From Aggregatibacter kilianii (GTDB taxonomy: Bacteria > Pseudomonadota > Gammaproteobacteria > Enterobacterales > Pasteurellaceae): 64,000 nt of DNA. Position numbers and translations under genes: made by a program. Where the stretch lies: contig NZ_NRCJ01000014.1 in the NCBI RefSeq assembly GCF_003129965.1, forward strand, positions 1 to 64,000. The letters are read 5' to 3'. Of this stretch, positions 8,061-17,405 are shown in pieces (the stretch's first letter is position 1; every line of letters starts with the position of its first letter). Under the pieces are notes generated by a model. It saw only the letters and a list, made by a program, of their open reading frames with translations. It was not told the origin of the DNA and ran no database searches.

Positions 8061-9194
8061 TTAGTTATCCAATAAATTTTCGAGCATTTGATGATAAATC
8101 TGACCGCACTTGCCAAGCTCGGAGACGCTCACACATTCGTTCACTTTATGAATGGTGGCATTGAGCGGGCCGAATTCCACCACTTCCGCGCCCATCAGCG
8201 CGATAAAACGTCCATCCGACGTACCACCGCCCGTTTCTGCTTGCGGTGTCACGCCCGTAATTTGTTTAATCGCGGAAGTGACGGAATCCAATAATTTACC
8301 CGGTTTGGTTAAAAACGGTTTGCCGGAAAGATTCCATTCAATGCGATATGTCAAACCGTGCTTTTTCAACATTTCCGCTACTTTTTGTTTAATGATGTCG
8401 TCCGTCACTTCCGTGCAATAACGCAAATTAAATTGCACATAAAGCTCACCCGGAATCACATTATTACTGCCCGTGCCCGCGTGAATATTGGCGATTTGTA
8501 GGCTTGTCGGCGGGAAAAATTCGTTGCCGTTATCCCATTGGTAGGTGGTGAGTTCCTGCAAGAATGGCGCCGCTTTGTGAATCGGATTTTCCGCCAAATG
8601 GGGATACGCCACGTGCCCTTGAATGCCTTGAATATACAGATTGCCCGTGATAGAACCGCGACGACCGTTTTTTACCACGTCTCCCAAGGTTTGCGTACTG
8701 GACGGCTCGCCCACCATGCAGTAAGTGATTTTTTCACCGCGCGCCATCAGCGTTTCCACCACGCGCACCGTGCCGTCTTTGGCGGCGGCTTCTTCATCAG
8801 AAGTGATCAATAACGCGATTGTGCCCTGATGATTAGGATGGGCTTTGACGTATTCTTCCGCTGCCACGATCATTGCTGCCAGCGAACCTTTCATATCCGC
8901 CGCCCCGCGCCCGTAAAGCACATCGTCCACGATCTTGGCGTCAAAAGGCGGATACGTCCATTGGCTTTCATCGCCTGTCGGCACCACATCCGTATGCCCG
9001 GCAAAAGCAATCACAGGCTCTCCCGAACCATGCTTCGCCCACAGATTTAAGGTGTCATTAAAAGGCAGCCATTCGATTTGAAAACCCAATTTTTGCAAAC
9101 GTTCGGCGATCAGTTGCTGGCAGCCTTCGTCATTTGGACTGATGGAAGGACGACGGATTAAATCCTGCGCCAGAGAAACCACTTTTTGTTTCAT
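8061..9194 (-). CDS. dapE: succinyl-diaminopimelate desuccinylase DapE
   Basis: DapE hydrolyses N-succinyl-L,L-diaminopimelate to succinate and L,L-diaminopimelate, in the route to lysine and to the diaminopimelate that MurE adds to cell-wall precursors. Starting at MKQKVVSL (ATG at 9194, preceded by GAGGTG), the protein is 377 residues, the same length as H. influenzae DapE, and the di-zinc residues align by number: His67, Asp100, catalytic Glu134 and Glu135. The nine-residue upstream extension of the frame is rejected. Neighbour order with the ArsC-like gene and htpG is as in H. influenzae. Confidence 0.96.
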   Translation of the reverse strand: MKQKVVSLAQDLIRRPSISPNDEGCQQLIAERLQKLGFQIEWLPFNDTLNLWAKHGSGEPVIAFAGHTDVVPTGDESQWTYPPFDAKIVDDVLYGRGAADMKGSLAAMIVAAEEYVKAHPNHQGTIALLITSDEEAAAKDGTVRVVETLMARGEKITYCMVGEPSSTQTLGDVVKNGRRGSITGNLYIQGIQGHVAYPHLAENPIHKAAPFLQELTTYQWDNGNEFFPPTSLQIANIHAGTGSNNVIPGELYVQFNLRYCTEVTDDIIKQKVAEMLKKHGLTYRIEWNLSGKPFLTKPGKLLDSVTSAIKQITGVTPQAETGGGTSDGRFIALMGAEVVEFGPLNATIHKVNECVSVSELGKCGQIYHQMLENLLDN

Positions 9195-9222
9195 AAAAAA
9201 CACCTCGAAAATTGACCGCACT

Positions 9223-9651
9223 TTATGCCTTCTCTGGCAAACTCCATGCAGCTAAGATGGCTTGAGCCAAGCCTAAACCGACACAAGGCGATGCCAAGAT
9301 AATATAAAGCCAAGCTATCGCCTCAATGTCAGGCAGTGCAAAAAGCATACGAAGCCCAGTTACGGGATCAACATTTGTTTCTCCATCGAAAGGCATAAAA
9401 TACAAAGCTATGCTGCTAATCAAAGGGATAAAAAAGGGCATAATAAATGCCAATAACACATAACTTGTTGTGGCTCTTGCTTTGGTTAGAATAAAGATTA
9501 ACCAAGTTATAAAAGAAGGAAAAAATGAAATAAGAAAAACAGAAACAAAATATTCTTTAACAAAAAAATTAAATAAGCAAGAACATAGCAAGGCGATAAG
9601 CGCACTACCGACTAAAAATCGTCGGGTCAGTTGTGCTAACGGGGCATTCAT
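9223..9651 (-). CDS. small multi-pass membrane protein of unknown function
   Basis: I do not recognise this protein. Starting at [12 protein letters not shown] (ATG at 9651, GGAGA six bases ahead), it has 142 residues with four hydrophobic segments (about 12-36, 40-62, 66-88 and 112-136), so it is predicted to lie in the inner membrane with both ends on the same side. An upstream extension to 9723 is possible in frame but has no ribosome site and would overlap the preceding gene. It lies between the ArsC-like gene and dapE, on the same strand with short gaps, so it is probably co-transcribed. In my recollection H. influenzae has these two neighbours adjacent, which would make this gene an insertion here. 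Confidence 0.65.
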   Translation of the reverse strand: MNAPLAQLTRRFLVGSALIALLCSCLFNFFVKEYFVSVFLISFFPSFITWLIFILTKARATTSYVLLAFIMPFFIPLISSIALYFMPFDGETNVDPVTGLRMLFALPDIEAIAWLYIILASPCVGLGLAQAILAAWSLPEKA

Positions 9652-9716
9652 TTTTAATCTCCATTTTTTAAAATAATAGAATAAGCAAGCAGAAAATCTA
9701 TACACCTCCATGGCAT

Positions 9717-10061
9717 TTAGCAAAATGTACTTTCATATTTTTTCTCATCAAACCCAATCAACGCCTTGCCCTCCTGCAAAATAATCGGGCGTTTAATCAA
9801 CGTTGGATTCTCGGCAAGCACCGAAAGTGCGGTCGTTTTTGATAATGAATTTTTCACGCTTTCATCCAAATTACGCCACGTCGTACTGCGTTTATTCACC
9901 AGATTTTCCCAACCGAATTGCGCTTCCGCTTTTTCTAAAAAACTTACCTCTAAGCCATCCACGCGGTAATCGTGAAGTTTATGTTCGATGTTGTGATCAG
10001 CAAGCCATTTCAAAGCTTTTTTCACAGTGTCGCAGTTTTTAATGCCGTAAACGATGATCAT
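9717..10061 (-). CDS. ArsC/Spx family reductase-like protein (YffB type)
   Basis: The product is 114 residues with a thioredoxin-like fold. The N-terminal GIKNCDTVKKALKWL places a single cysteine (Cys10) where ArsC and Spx proteins carry the active or redox Cys, and the RPIILQEGKALIGFDEKKY end is typical of the YffB branch. E. coli YffB sits directly before dapE, and this context (upstream of dapE, downstream of htpG) is the same. True arsenate reduction is doubtful, and the physiological substrate of the YffB branch is not firmly known. The gene has a GGAGA ribosome site. Confidence 0.88.
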   Translation of the reverse strand: MIIVYGIKNCDTVKKALKWLADHNIEHKLHDYRVDGLEVSFLEKAEAQFGWENLVNKRSTTWRNLDESVKNSLSKTTALSVLAENPTLIKRPIILQEGKALIGFDEKKYESTFC

Positions 10062-10077
10062 GTTTTCTCCTAAAATA

Positions 10078-10112
10078 AAAAATCCTCAATCTAATCAGAC
10101 TGAGGATTTTAA
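10078..10112 (-). terminator. htpG terminator
   Basis: AAAATCCTCA-type arms (10080s and 10101-10110) form a long hairpin, TGAGGATT pairing with AATCCTCA, followed on the minus strand by TTTTTTATTTT. It separates htpG from the downstream ArsC-like gene. Confidence 0.85.
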
Positions 10113-10139
10113 CCCTTATACTATTTCATCTCAAATAAA

Positions 10140-12020
10140 TTAACCTAATAACTTATTGATACGTTTAATAAAGGCTGTCGGATTTTCCAATGAACCGCGT
10201 TCCGCCAGCATAGCTTGTTCCAACAACAATTCGACCCAATCGGCGAATTGCGCTTCGTCGGCGATGTCTGCGACTTTTTTCACCAAATGATGTTCCGGGT
10301 TAAGTTCAAAGGTATATTTCACTTCCGGTACATGCTGACCTGCGGCGGCGAAAAGTTTTGCCATTTGCGTGGTCATTTGATCGTTGTCGGTGGACACCAC
10401 GGCAGGCGTATCCGTTAAGTTATGGGTCACGCGCACATCTTTTACACGATCGCCAAGCAAGGTTTTCACGCGTTCAATCACGCTACCAAAAGCTTCGTCT
10501 TGTTCTTTTTGCGCGTCGGATTCTTTGTCCGCCAAATCGCCTAAATCCAAGTTCGCTTTGGTGATACTTTGCAACGGTTTGCCGTCAAATTCCGTTAAGT
10601 AGCTCAACATCCATTCGTCAATGCGGTCGGAAAGCAATAACACTTCAATGCCTTTTTTGTTGAACAATTCCAAGTGCGGGCTGTTTTTTGCCGCTACATA
10701 GCTGTCCGCCGTGATGTAGTAAATCGCCTTTTGACCTTCTTTCATACGGGAAACGTAATCTTCCAACGACACCGTTTGTTCGGCTCCGTTATTGTGAGTT
10801 GAAGCAAAGCGCAACAATTTCGCAATGGCTTCTTTGTTAGCAAAATCTTCTGCCGGCCCTTCTTTCAATACCAAACCGAACTCTTGCCAGAATTGTTGGT
10901 ATTTTTCCGCATCGTCTTTCGCCAGTTTTTCCAGCATTTGCAAAGAACGTTTGGTTAAGGCTTTGCGCAGTGCGGCAGTAACTTTATTATCTTGCAAAAT
11001 TTCGCGGGAGACGTTTAACGGTAAATCGTTGCTGTCAATTAAGCCACGCATAAAACGCAGATAATTCGGCATAAATTGTTCCGCGTCATCCATGATAAAC
11101 ACGCGTTGCACATAGAGTTTCAAGCCGTGTTTATGCTCGCGATTGAATAAATCCCATGGTGCTTTGGACGGCACATAAAGCAGGCTGGTGTATTCCTGAT
11201 TACCTTCCACTTTGTTGTGCGCCCACAAAAGCGGGTCGGCAAAATCGTGGCTGATGTGTTTATAAAATTCCTTGTATTCCTCGTCGGAAATGTCGTTTTT
11301 GGCGCGTGTCCACAAGGCATCGGATTTATTGATTTTTTCCCATTTTTCGCCCGTTTCTTTGCCTTCGTCATCATATTCTTTGGTCAGCATTTCCACCGGT
11401 AAACCAATATGATCGGAATATTTACCGATAATTTCACGTAAGCGCCAGTCGTTTAAGAATTCTTTTTCATCTTCGCGCAAATGCAAAATCACATCGGTAC
11501 CACGGGATTTTTTCTCAATATCCGCCACGGAATACTCGCCTTCGCCGGCGGACTCCCAAAGCACGCCTTTATCAGCCGATTCACCTGCAGCACGGGTTTT
11601 CACGGTGACTTTATCGGCAACGATGAAGGCAGAATAAAAGCCTACACCGAATTGACCGATAAGCTGGCTATCTTTGGCTTGATCTTGCCCAAGTGCGGTC
11701 AAAAATTCTTTTGTTCCTGATTTCGCAATCGTGCCTAAATGATCGATCACCTGCTCGCGGGTCATCCCGATACCGTTATCGCTGATAGTAAGAGTGCCTT
11801 TTTCGGCATCCGCGCTGATACGCACGCGCAATTCGCCGTCACCGGCATATAAATCGGGATTGGAAAGCGCTTTGAAACGAAGTTTATCCGCCGCATCGGA
11901 GGCGTTGGAAATCAGCTCGCGCAAGAAAATTTCTTTGTTGGAATACAAAGAATGAATCATTAATTGGAGAAGTTGTTTGACTTCCGACTGGAAGCCGCGG
12001 GTTTCTTGATTTGTACTCAT
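10140..12020 (-). CDS. htpG: molecular chaperone HtpG (Hsp90)
   Basis: HtpG is the bacterial Hsp90, an ATP-driven dimeric chaperone of the cytoplasm. The 626-residue protein shows the GHKL ATPase elements in the N-terminal domain ([18 protein letters not shown] with the catalytic Glu and Asn; [17 protein letters not shown]), then the middle domain with the NVSREILQ motif, and a C-terminal dimerisation domain. Its length equals that of the H. influenzae protein. It is transcribed alone from a heat-shock-like promoter (see 12060-12087) and ended by its own hairpin. Confidence 0.97.
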   Translation of the reverse strand: MSTNQETRGFQSEVKQLLQLMIHSLYSNKEIFLRELISNASDAADKLRFKALSNPDLYAGDGELRVRISADAEKGTLTISDNGIGMTREQVIDHLGTIAKSGTKEFLTALGQDQAKDSQLIGQFGVGFYSAFIVADKVTVKTRAAGESADKGVLWESAGEGEYSVADIEKKSRGTDVILHLREDEKEFLNDWRLREIIGKYSDHIGLPVEMLTKEYDDEGKETGEKWEKINKSDALWTRAKNDISDEEYKEFYKHISHDFADPLLWAHNKVEGNQEYTSLLYVPSKAPWDLFNREHKHGLKLYVQRVFIMDDAEQFMPNYLRFMRGLIDSNDLPLNVSREILQDNKVTAALRKALTKRSLQMLEKLAKDDAEKYQQFWQEFGLVLKEGPAEDFANKEAIAKLLRFASTHNNGAEQTVSLEDYVSRMKEGQKAIYYITADSYVAAKNSPHLELFNKKGIEVLLLSDRIDEWMLSYLTEFDGKPLQSITKANLDLGDLADKESDAQKEQDEAFGSVIERVKTLLGDRVKDVRVTHNLTDTPAVVSTDNDQMTTQMAKLFAAAGQHVPEVKYTFELNPEHHLVKKVADIADEAQFADWVELLLEQAMLAERGSLENPTAFIKRINKLLG

Positions 12021-12059
12021 TTTTTTCCTACTTATGTTGATAAATTGAAAACGTTATGG

Positions 12060-12087
12060 ATATAAGTGCGGAAGGCAAAATTTCAAG
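12060..12087 (-). promoter_or_regulatory. sigma-32-like heat-shock promoter of htpG
   Basis: On the minus strand CTTGAAA (12081-12087) is followed after 14 bases by CTTATAT (12060-12066). The sigma-32 consensus is CTTGAAA, 13-17 bases, CCCATNT, so the -35 is exact and the -10 matches at five of seven. It lies about 40 bases upstream of the htpG ATG, as expected for a heat-shock chaperone. A near-USS sequence (AAGTGCGGA) overlaps the -10. Confidence 0.65.
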
Positions 12088-12184
12088 AGCCGTCATTAAG
12101 AAAAGTGCGGTCGGTTTTCAGGGAATTTTTTTAGGTTTCGCTTGTCTTTGAATACAGTCCCACTCACAAACATAAGGAAACTTT

Positions 12185-12820
12185 ATGGATTTTAATAACC
12201 TGTTAAACCAAGTCGTCAATCTTGCGAAAAAATCCGCAAGCCGTTTAGAAACCGGTAATTCCACTGTTGATAATATCACCAAAGTCGGCGGCGGCGCAGC
12301 GCTTGCCGGGGTTTTATCGATGATTTTAGGACGTTCCGGTGGCGTCAGCTTAACCAAACTAGGCTCTTTGGCGATTTTAGGCAACATGGCGTATCAAGCC
12401 TACCAAAACTATCAAAAATCCCAACAAAACGCGCAACCGGACATCAGTCAGACCGAATTTGATGTGTTAAATTCGGGCAGTAACGCGGATGCAGGCTCCG
12501 TTATTCTGCGCACGATGATTGCCGCCGCCGCTTCCGACGGCGAAATCAGCGAGGAAGAAAAAGCCCTTATTTTGAAAGAAAGCGGCGATACGGAATTAAG
12601 TCAATGGTTGACACAAGAAATCGAGCATCCGATTAGCGTTGCCGAGATCGCAAAAACGGTGGGAAATGACACCGCACTTGCCGCAAACGTGTATTTAGCC
12701 GCGCGTTTGGTGTGTCAAGATTTATCCCGTAAGGAAATCGTGTTCTTATCCGAGTTAGCCAAAGCGCTGGGATTAGACGATCAACTGGTAGAACAACTGG
12801 AAAAACAAGCCGGATTCTAA
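12185..12820 (+). CDS. TerB-like / DUF533 family protein
   Basis: The product is 211 residues. The N-terminal half has a Gly/Ala-rich hydrophobic stretch (about residues 38-72, VGGGAALAGVLSMIL) that looks membrane-interacting, then a Gln/Asn-rich linker. The C-terminal half (about 100-211) is a helical domain with ASDGEISEEEKALIL, the acidic signature of the TerB superfamily of tellurite-resistance-associated helical bundles. E. coli YebE is a comparable DUF533 protein. The role is unknown, and tellurite resistance is not implied by this gene alone. It diverges from htpG; an ATG with AAGGAA ahead is the start. Confidence 0.85.
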   Translation: MDFNNLLNQVVNLAKKSASRLETGNSTVDNITKVGGGAALAGVLSMILGRSGGVSLTKLGSLAILGNMAYQAYQNYQKSQQNAQPDISQTEFDVLNSGSNADAGSVILRTMIAAAASDGEISEEEKALILKESGDTELSQWLTQEIEHPISVAEIAKTVGNDTALAANVYLAARLVCQDLSRKEIVFLSELAKALGLDDQLVEQLEKQAGF

Positions 12821-12835
12821 TTCAGGGTTCAAATG

Positions 12836-12875
12836 AAAAAAGGCATTATCGGTAAAATTCGATAATGCCTTTTTT
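12836..12875. terminator. bidirectional terminator between the TerB-like gene and pheA
   Basis: AGGCATTATCG (12841-12851) and CGATAATGCCT (12860-12870) form an 11-bp perfect stem with A-runs before and T-runs after, between two convergent genes. Confidence 0.93.
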
Positions 12876-12887
12876 CTTCTTCGGGAT

Positions 12888-14051
12888 TTACGTTGAAATT
12901 TTCGTCGGTTTGACAATTTCGCTTGGATAACAACCCAGAATTTTCAGGTTATTACTGAATTGTTTTAATTCCTCCAAGGCGGCTTGCGTGTCAGGGTGAT
13001 GAATATTGGCTTCGATTTCCAAGTAAAACATTTCTTCCCACGGTTTGCCGTAAATCGGGCGCGACTCCAGCTTGGTCATATTAATGTTGTGCTTTTTAAA
13101 CACCAACAACGCATCCACCAACGACCCCGCCTGTTGCCCCGTGCTCATCAACAATAAGGTTTTGGTGTGAATTTGCGGGGAGACGCTGTGCGCTTTCTTT
13201 GCAATCACAATAAAGCGGGTAATGTTGTTTTCTTGGTTGGCAATATTACGCTGTAAGACTTTCAAGCCGTACAACTTGCCGCCATCCTCATTGCCCAACG
13301 CCGCAATATTCGGTTTATTTAAACCGGCAACCAGCTGCATGGCGTGAGAACTGCTTTCGCAGTATTCAATGTGAACCCGATCTAAACCTTGAATAAATTG
13401 GCTACATTGTTGGATGACTTGCGGGTGGCTGTACAGGGTATCAATTTTGCTTAAATCATCCTGTTCATTGACCAATACGCAATGTTGGATGGGATATGCC
13501 AGTTCGCCCACCAAAAACAGATCCGTATGTTGCAATAAATCATACACTTCGTTAATGGCACCGGAAGTGGTATTTTCCAACGGCAGCACGCCGTAATCCG
13601 TTTCGCCGTTGCGTACTTTTTCAAACACCTGTTCAAAACTCGCACAGCTGATTTCAACCAGTTCCTCTTGATAGCGGGTGGCATAATTGCGCGCCGCCAA
13701 ATGGGAATAGGAGCCGCGCTTACCGAGAAAAGCGATGTGAATATTCTGTTCGCGCTGTTCATTGAGTTTTTTCTGCAAATAAACCTGTTGCGTTAATACC
13801 GAATCTTCAATGATTTTCTGGAAAATTGAGGTGATATATTGCGGTTCAAGCTGATAGTTTTCATTTTCCGCGAACTGCACCAGCTCTTGCAACAACTGCT
13901 CTTCACGCACCGCATCACGCAATGGCTTTTGAGTCACCTCTTTACTGCGCACCACATCGAACGCCAAACGATGCCGTTCAGAAAGCAGTTTCAATAAACT
14001 GCGGTCAATTTGCGTAATTTGTTGACGAATTTCACTTAAATCCAATGACAT
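12888..14051 (-). CDS. pheA: bifunctional chorismate mutase / prephenate dehydratase PheA
   Basis: PheA catalyses the two steps from chorismate through prephenate to phenylpyruvate, for phenylalanine synthesis. The 387-residue protein has an AroQ-type helical chorismate mutase domain (about 1-90, with the catalytic [14 protein letters not shown] pattern), the prephenate dehydratase domain (about 105-285, [13 protein letters not shown] at its start and a TRF motif near its end, NNITRFIVI), and a C-terminal ACT domain (about 300-380) with the ESRP phenylalanine-binding motif. The ushA stop is 26 bases upstream, so pheA may be the second gene of that transcript. I see no phenylalanine-rich leader peptide or attenuator. 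Confidence 0.96.
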   Translation of the reverse strand: MSLDLSEIRQQITQIDRSLLKLLSERHRLAFDVVRSKEVTQKPLRDAVREEQLLQELVQFAENENYQLEPQYITSIFQKIIEDSVLTQQVYLQKKLNEQREQNIHIAFLGKRGSYSHLAARNYATRYQEELVEISCASFEQVFEKVRNGETDYGVLPLENTTSGAINEVYDLLQHTDLFLVGELAYPIQHCVLVNEQDDLSKIDTLYSHPQVIQQCSQFIQGLDRVHIEYCESSSHAMQLVAGLNKPNIAALGNEDGGKLYGLKVLQRNIANQENNITRFIVIAKKAHSVSPQIHTKTLLLMSTGQQAGSLVDALLVFKKHNINMTKLESRPIYGKPWEEMFYLEIEANIHHPDTQAALEELKQFSNNLKILGCYPSEIVKPTKIST

Positions 14052-14077
14052 AACCTTTCCTTTTACTTAAGCAAAAC

Positions 14078-15718
14078 TTACTTGAATACAACGGCATTTT
14101 TCGGTTCAAATTTGCTTGCATCAAGCGGTGAATTGTCGGTAAAGAATTTCTTCAATACATCCGCGTCAATAAAGCCGGTATTCACATACGTCGGATTTTT
14201 GGTCAACACCGGATAACCGTCGCCGCCCGCCGCATTATAGCTTGGCACGGACAAGCGGTAGGTTTTCTTCAAATCTAACGGTTTACCTTGAATTTTTACA
14301 TTTTCCACGCGTTTATTTTGGCGATCAACGGTCATAGTAATGCCGGCATATTGCGCATAAGCACCGGAATCCACTTCTTTCAATGCTACAACGTTTAAGT
14401 AATCTAATAATTCCTGACCGCTTAATTCCACATAACTCACAATATTTCCGAACGGGTGAACTTTCAGAATATCTTTGTAAGTCACATCGCCTGCCTGAAT
14501 GGAATCACGTACGCCGCCGGAATTCATAATGCCCACATCCGCTTTTGCGCGTTGACGTTGCGCTTCAGCAATTAAATGCCCTAAATTGGTTTGCTCAAAG
14601 CGAATCACATTACGATCGCCCTCCAATTTGCCTTTCAGTTCACCCACTTTGACATTCAGCAATTTATCGCCTTTGTCCTGATAAGGTTTCAGCAATTTTA
14701 CCATTTCCGGATCTTGCGCCACTTCTTCGCCATAAAGTACATATTCCGTCGTGCCATCAGCTTTTTTCACTTTTTGTTTTAAATTCACCGGCATCAATTG
14801 ATAATTTACTAATTTAAGTTCGCCATCCTTAAACTCAAAATCCGCACGACCAAGATATTTACCCCATTCGTAGGCTTGCATAATCCATGTACCGTTTTGA
14901 TAATCCGGTTTGCAGGTGTCCGTCGGTTTATGATCTTTAATCCATACGCCGTTTTCATCCACGCACACAGGATCATGGCTGTGACCACCAATAATCATAT
15001 CAAATGCGCCTTTATCCAAATTACGCGCAAGACTCACATCCCCCGGTGCATTGGAGCCATGTTTCCCGTCGTAGTAATAGCCCATGTGGGTTAAGGCAAT
15101 GCGCACATCCGGCTTAACGGTATCGTTGATTTCTTTCAGAGTCGATTTTGCCGTTGTGGTCGGATCGGTAAATTTGATATTGCCTTGATATTCCGGATTA
15201 CCTAGCTTCGCCGTATCTTCTGTGGTTAATCCCACCACGGCGATTTTCAATCCTTGTTTATCTAAAACCGTGTAAGGTTTGACTAACGGTTTGCCCGTAG
15301 ATTTATAAAATACGTTAGCGGACAAGAACGGGAATTTCGCCCATTTTTCCTGCATTTCAAGTAATTGCAACGGACCATCAAATTCATGGTTGCCGAGCGC
15401 CATAGCCTCATAACCGATAGCATTCATCGCCATAATATCCGGTTCGGCATTTTGCATATCAGATTCCGGTACGCCCGTATTAATATCGCCCGCGTGCAAA
15501 ACCACCACAGAACCACCTTTAGCTTCCACTTCTTTTTTTACGTTATCCACTAAGGTTTTTTGTGCAGCAAAACCGTATTCGCCTTTATCATTTGGCCAAA
15601 AATGTCCGTGTGTGTCATTGGAATGCAAAACGGTAAATTGATAAGTCTTGCCCTGCTCATAAGCCATCGCCGTAGAGGTAACAAGGATTAGAGGTAAAAT
15701 TTTAAAGACTTTCTGCAT
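14078..15718 (-). CDS. ushA: periplasmic 5'-nucleotidase / UDP-sugar hydrolase UshA
   Basis: UshA dephosphorylates external nucleotides and splits UDP-sugars in the periplasm so that nucleosides can be taken up. I start at MQKVFKIL (ATG at 15718 with AGGAG ahead), giving 546 residues with a signal peptide ending around STAMA-Y. The metallophosphatase motifs HSNDTHGHFW, GDINTG, GNHEFD and GGHSHDP are in order, and the C-terminal substrate domain ends with NAAGGDGYPVL and NTGFIDADVLK. Similarity to E. coli UshA runs through the whole length. H. influenzae instead uses NadN-type NucA (about 600 residues), so this is the enteric-like enzyme. Confidence 0.95.
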   Translation of the reverse strand: MQKVFKILPLILVTSTAMAYEQGKTYQFTVLHSNDTHGHFWPNDKGEYGFAAQKTLVDNVKKEVEAKGGSVVVLHAGDINTGVPESDMQNAEPDIMAMNAIGYEAMALGNHEFDGPLQLLEMQEKWAKFPFLSANVFYKSTGKPLVKPYTVLDKQGLKIAVVGLTTEDTAKLGNPEYQGNIKFTDPTTTAKSTLKEINDTVKPDVRIALTHMGYYYDGKHGSNAPGDVSLARNLDKGAFDMIIGGHSHDPVCVDENGVWIKDHKPTDTCKPDYQNGTWIMQAYEWGKYLGRADFEFKDGELKLVNYQLMPVNLKQKVKKADGTTEYVLYGEEVAQDPEMVKLLKPYQDKGDKLLNVKVGELKGKLEGDRNVIRFEQTNLGHLIAEAQRQRAKADVGIMNSGGVRDSIQAGDVTYKDILKVHPFGNIVSYVELSGQELLDYLNVVALKEVDSGAYAQYAGITMTVDRQNKRVENVKIQGKPLDLKKTYRLSVPSYNAAGGDGYPVLTKNPTYVNTGFIDADVLKKFFTDNSPLDASKFEPKNAVVFK

Positions 15719-15868
15719 GACGAGATACTCCTGTTGTGTTCGTAAATTCACTCAATTTACTCTTAAATATAGCAATTAAAAAACGCTGTGATTTATTCGC
15801 TCCTTCGGAGCTGTTGACAAAGCCTACGCTCAAAATCCTTTGGATTTTGTGACCTCACTTTAGCACAT

Positions 15869-16318
15869 CTATTCGGACATAAGGGTTTCAATATTCTCAG
15901 GCACTTCTCTCCCCTCCGCAGAAAATGCCATTAACATGGATGAAATCGTTTCTTTTTTACATTCATAACGATTAATCAGTTTTCCGCTTTGGTCTTGGCA
16001 AATATCAAACGAAATATCGGTATAGCCATTATTATTGGCACGTTCTCTGATAACAAATCAACGATTATCGCCGGATTTCGGCGGAAAATATAGAGTACTT
16101 TCCGTTGCATAAGGTTGCAGATAGATTTTATCCATCGTAGTCTCAACGATCAGCGCATTATCAAAAGATAAGCTAAGCATCTGATTTTCAGGTACAAAAA
16201 TGAGTTTTAAATCTTTATCTTCAGCAGTTTTACAAGCAACAATATCAGCAATCACATCGCTTCCTGCAAAGACCATATTGGATAAGCCGAATAAAAACAG
16301 AAAAATGTATTTCTTCAT
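15869..16318 (-). pseudogene. small exported protein interrupted by an in-frame TGA
   Basis: The N-terminal 86 codons (signal peptide MKKYIFLFLFGLSNMVFA, then GSDVIADIVACK) end at a TGA at 16058-16060. The same frame then continues without further stops for 62 codons (FVIRERANNNGYTDISF, a CQDQSGKLINRYECKK stretch, then ENIETLMSE) to a TAG at 15869-15871. Removing the single TGA gives a coherent 149-residue secreted protein with cysteines spread through both halves, so the stop is most likely a recent nonsense change (for example TGG to TGA). Sequencing error is also possible. I do not recognise the family. The gene stands alone between lpxC and ushA. Confidence 0.7.
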
Positions 16319-16402
16319 TTGGTTTCCTTATTAAACAACTACCGGCTAGCCGTTCGATATACAAAAACACTTAAATTTCGGACCGCACTTTTACGGATAA
16401 AA

Positions 16403-16434
16403 AAAAGCTATATTTCAAAAGAAATATAGCTTTT
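16403..16434 (-). terminator. terminator at the end of the dcw-lpxC cluster
   Basis: AAAAGCTATATTTC (16403-16416) and GAAATATAGCTTTT (16421-16434) form a 14-bp perfect stem with a four-base loop and a T-run on the minus strand, 13 bases after the lpxC stop. Confidence 0.93.
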
Positions 16435-16447
16435 AAGATAGTTTTCA

Positions 16448-17365
16448 TTAAATTAAAACTTGCGCCGGAGCAACATAACCTTGGGGAACCTGCTGTTTGT
16501 CCTCAAAGGTAACAAACTCCCATGCTTCCTGATTATCCAACACAGCACGCAATAATTTGTTATTCAACCCATGACCTGATTTATAGGCTTTGAAATCACC
16601 GATGATGTTATAACCGCACATATATAAATCACCGATAGCATCTAACATTTTGTGACGGACTAATTCGTCTTTAAAGCGTAAACCATCTTCATTCAGAATA
16701 CGATAATCATCCAATACGATTGCATTGTCTAAACTACCACCTAGTGCCAAACCTTGAGACTGAAGGTATTCAATATCTTTCATGAAGCCAAAAGTTCTTG
16801 CGCGGCTAATTTGTTGTACAAACGCCTGTGCGGAAAAATCCATCACATAATTACGCACATCTTTACTGATTGCCGGATGGTTGAAATCGATTGTGAAGTT
16901 CAAGCGGAAGCCATTATAAGGCGAAAACTCCGCCCACTTGTCGCCGTCTTCAACACGCACTTTTTGTTTAATACGGATGAATTTCTTCGGTGCGTTTTGC
17001 TCTTCAATACCTGCATCCAGTAACAAATAAATAAATGGACTTGCACTACCGTCCATAATCGGAATTTCAGGTGCATCCACTTCAATAATAATATTATCAA
17101 TGCCAAGCCCCGCCAGTGCTGCATTTAAATGCTCGACTGTCGAAATTCGCACACCTTGTTCATTCACTAAACAAGTACAAAGCATTGTGTCGCGAACCGC
17201 ATTAGCATTCGCCGGAAAAGTGACCGGTGGATTCAAATCGGTACGACAATAAACAACACCGGTATTCGGCATTGCCGGACGTAAAGTTAACGTCACTTTA
17301 TTACCACTGTGTAATCCTACACCGGTAACTTTTATGCTTTGTTTTAATGTTCTTTGTTTAATCAT
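16448..17365 (-). CDS. lpxC: UDP-3-O-acyl-N-acetylglucosamine deacetylase LpxC
   Basis: LpxC removes the acetyl group from UDP-3-O-acyl-GlcNAc, the committed step of lipid A synthesis in the cytoplasm. The 305-residue protein carries the zinc and catalytic residues at the usual numbers: Glu78 and His79 in [10 protein letters not shown], then His238 and Asp242 in [11 protein letters not shown]. It is the last gene of the dcw cluster, 40 bases after ftsZ, and a strong terminator follows. LpxC level is normally set by FtsH proteolysis of its C-terminal tail; here the tail ends APAQVLI, hydrophobic as in other LpxC proteins degraded that way. Confidence 0.97.
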   Translation of the reverse strand: MIKQRTLKQSIKVTGVGLHSGNKVTLTLRPAMPNTGVVYCRTDLNPPVTFPANANAVRDTMLCTCLVNEQGVRISTVEHLNAALAGLGIDNIIIEVDAPEIPIMDGSASPFIYLLLDAGIEEQNAPKKFIRIKQKVRVEDGDKWAEFSPYNGFRLNFTIDFNHPAISKDVRNYVMDFSAQAFVQQISRARTFGFMKDIEYLQSQGLALGGSLDNAIVLDDYRILNEDGLRFKDELVRHKMLDAIGDLYMCGYNIIGDFKAYKSGHGLNNKLLRAVLDNQEAWEFVTFEDKQQVPQGYVAPAQVLI

Positions 17366-17405
17366 AACTTTTCTCTTAACTTGCTGTTATCACAAGATAA
17401 TCATT

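Noticed and set aside
8060-8116. N-terminal extension of the M15 peptidase into dapE
   Set aside because: The extra 19 residues do not resemble a signal peptide or the family, and the ATG at 8059 fits the one-base gap after dapE.
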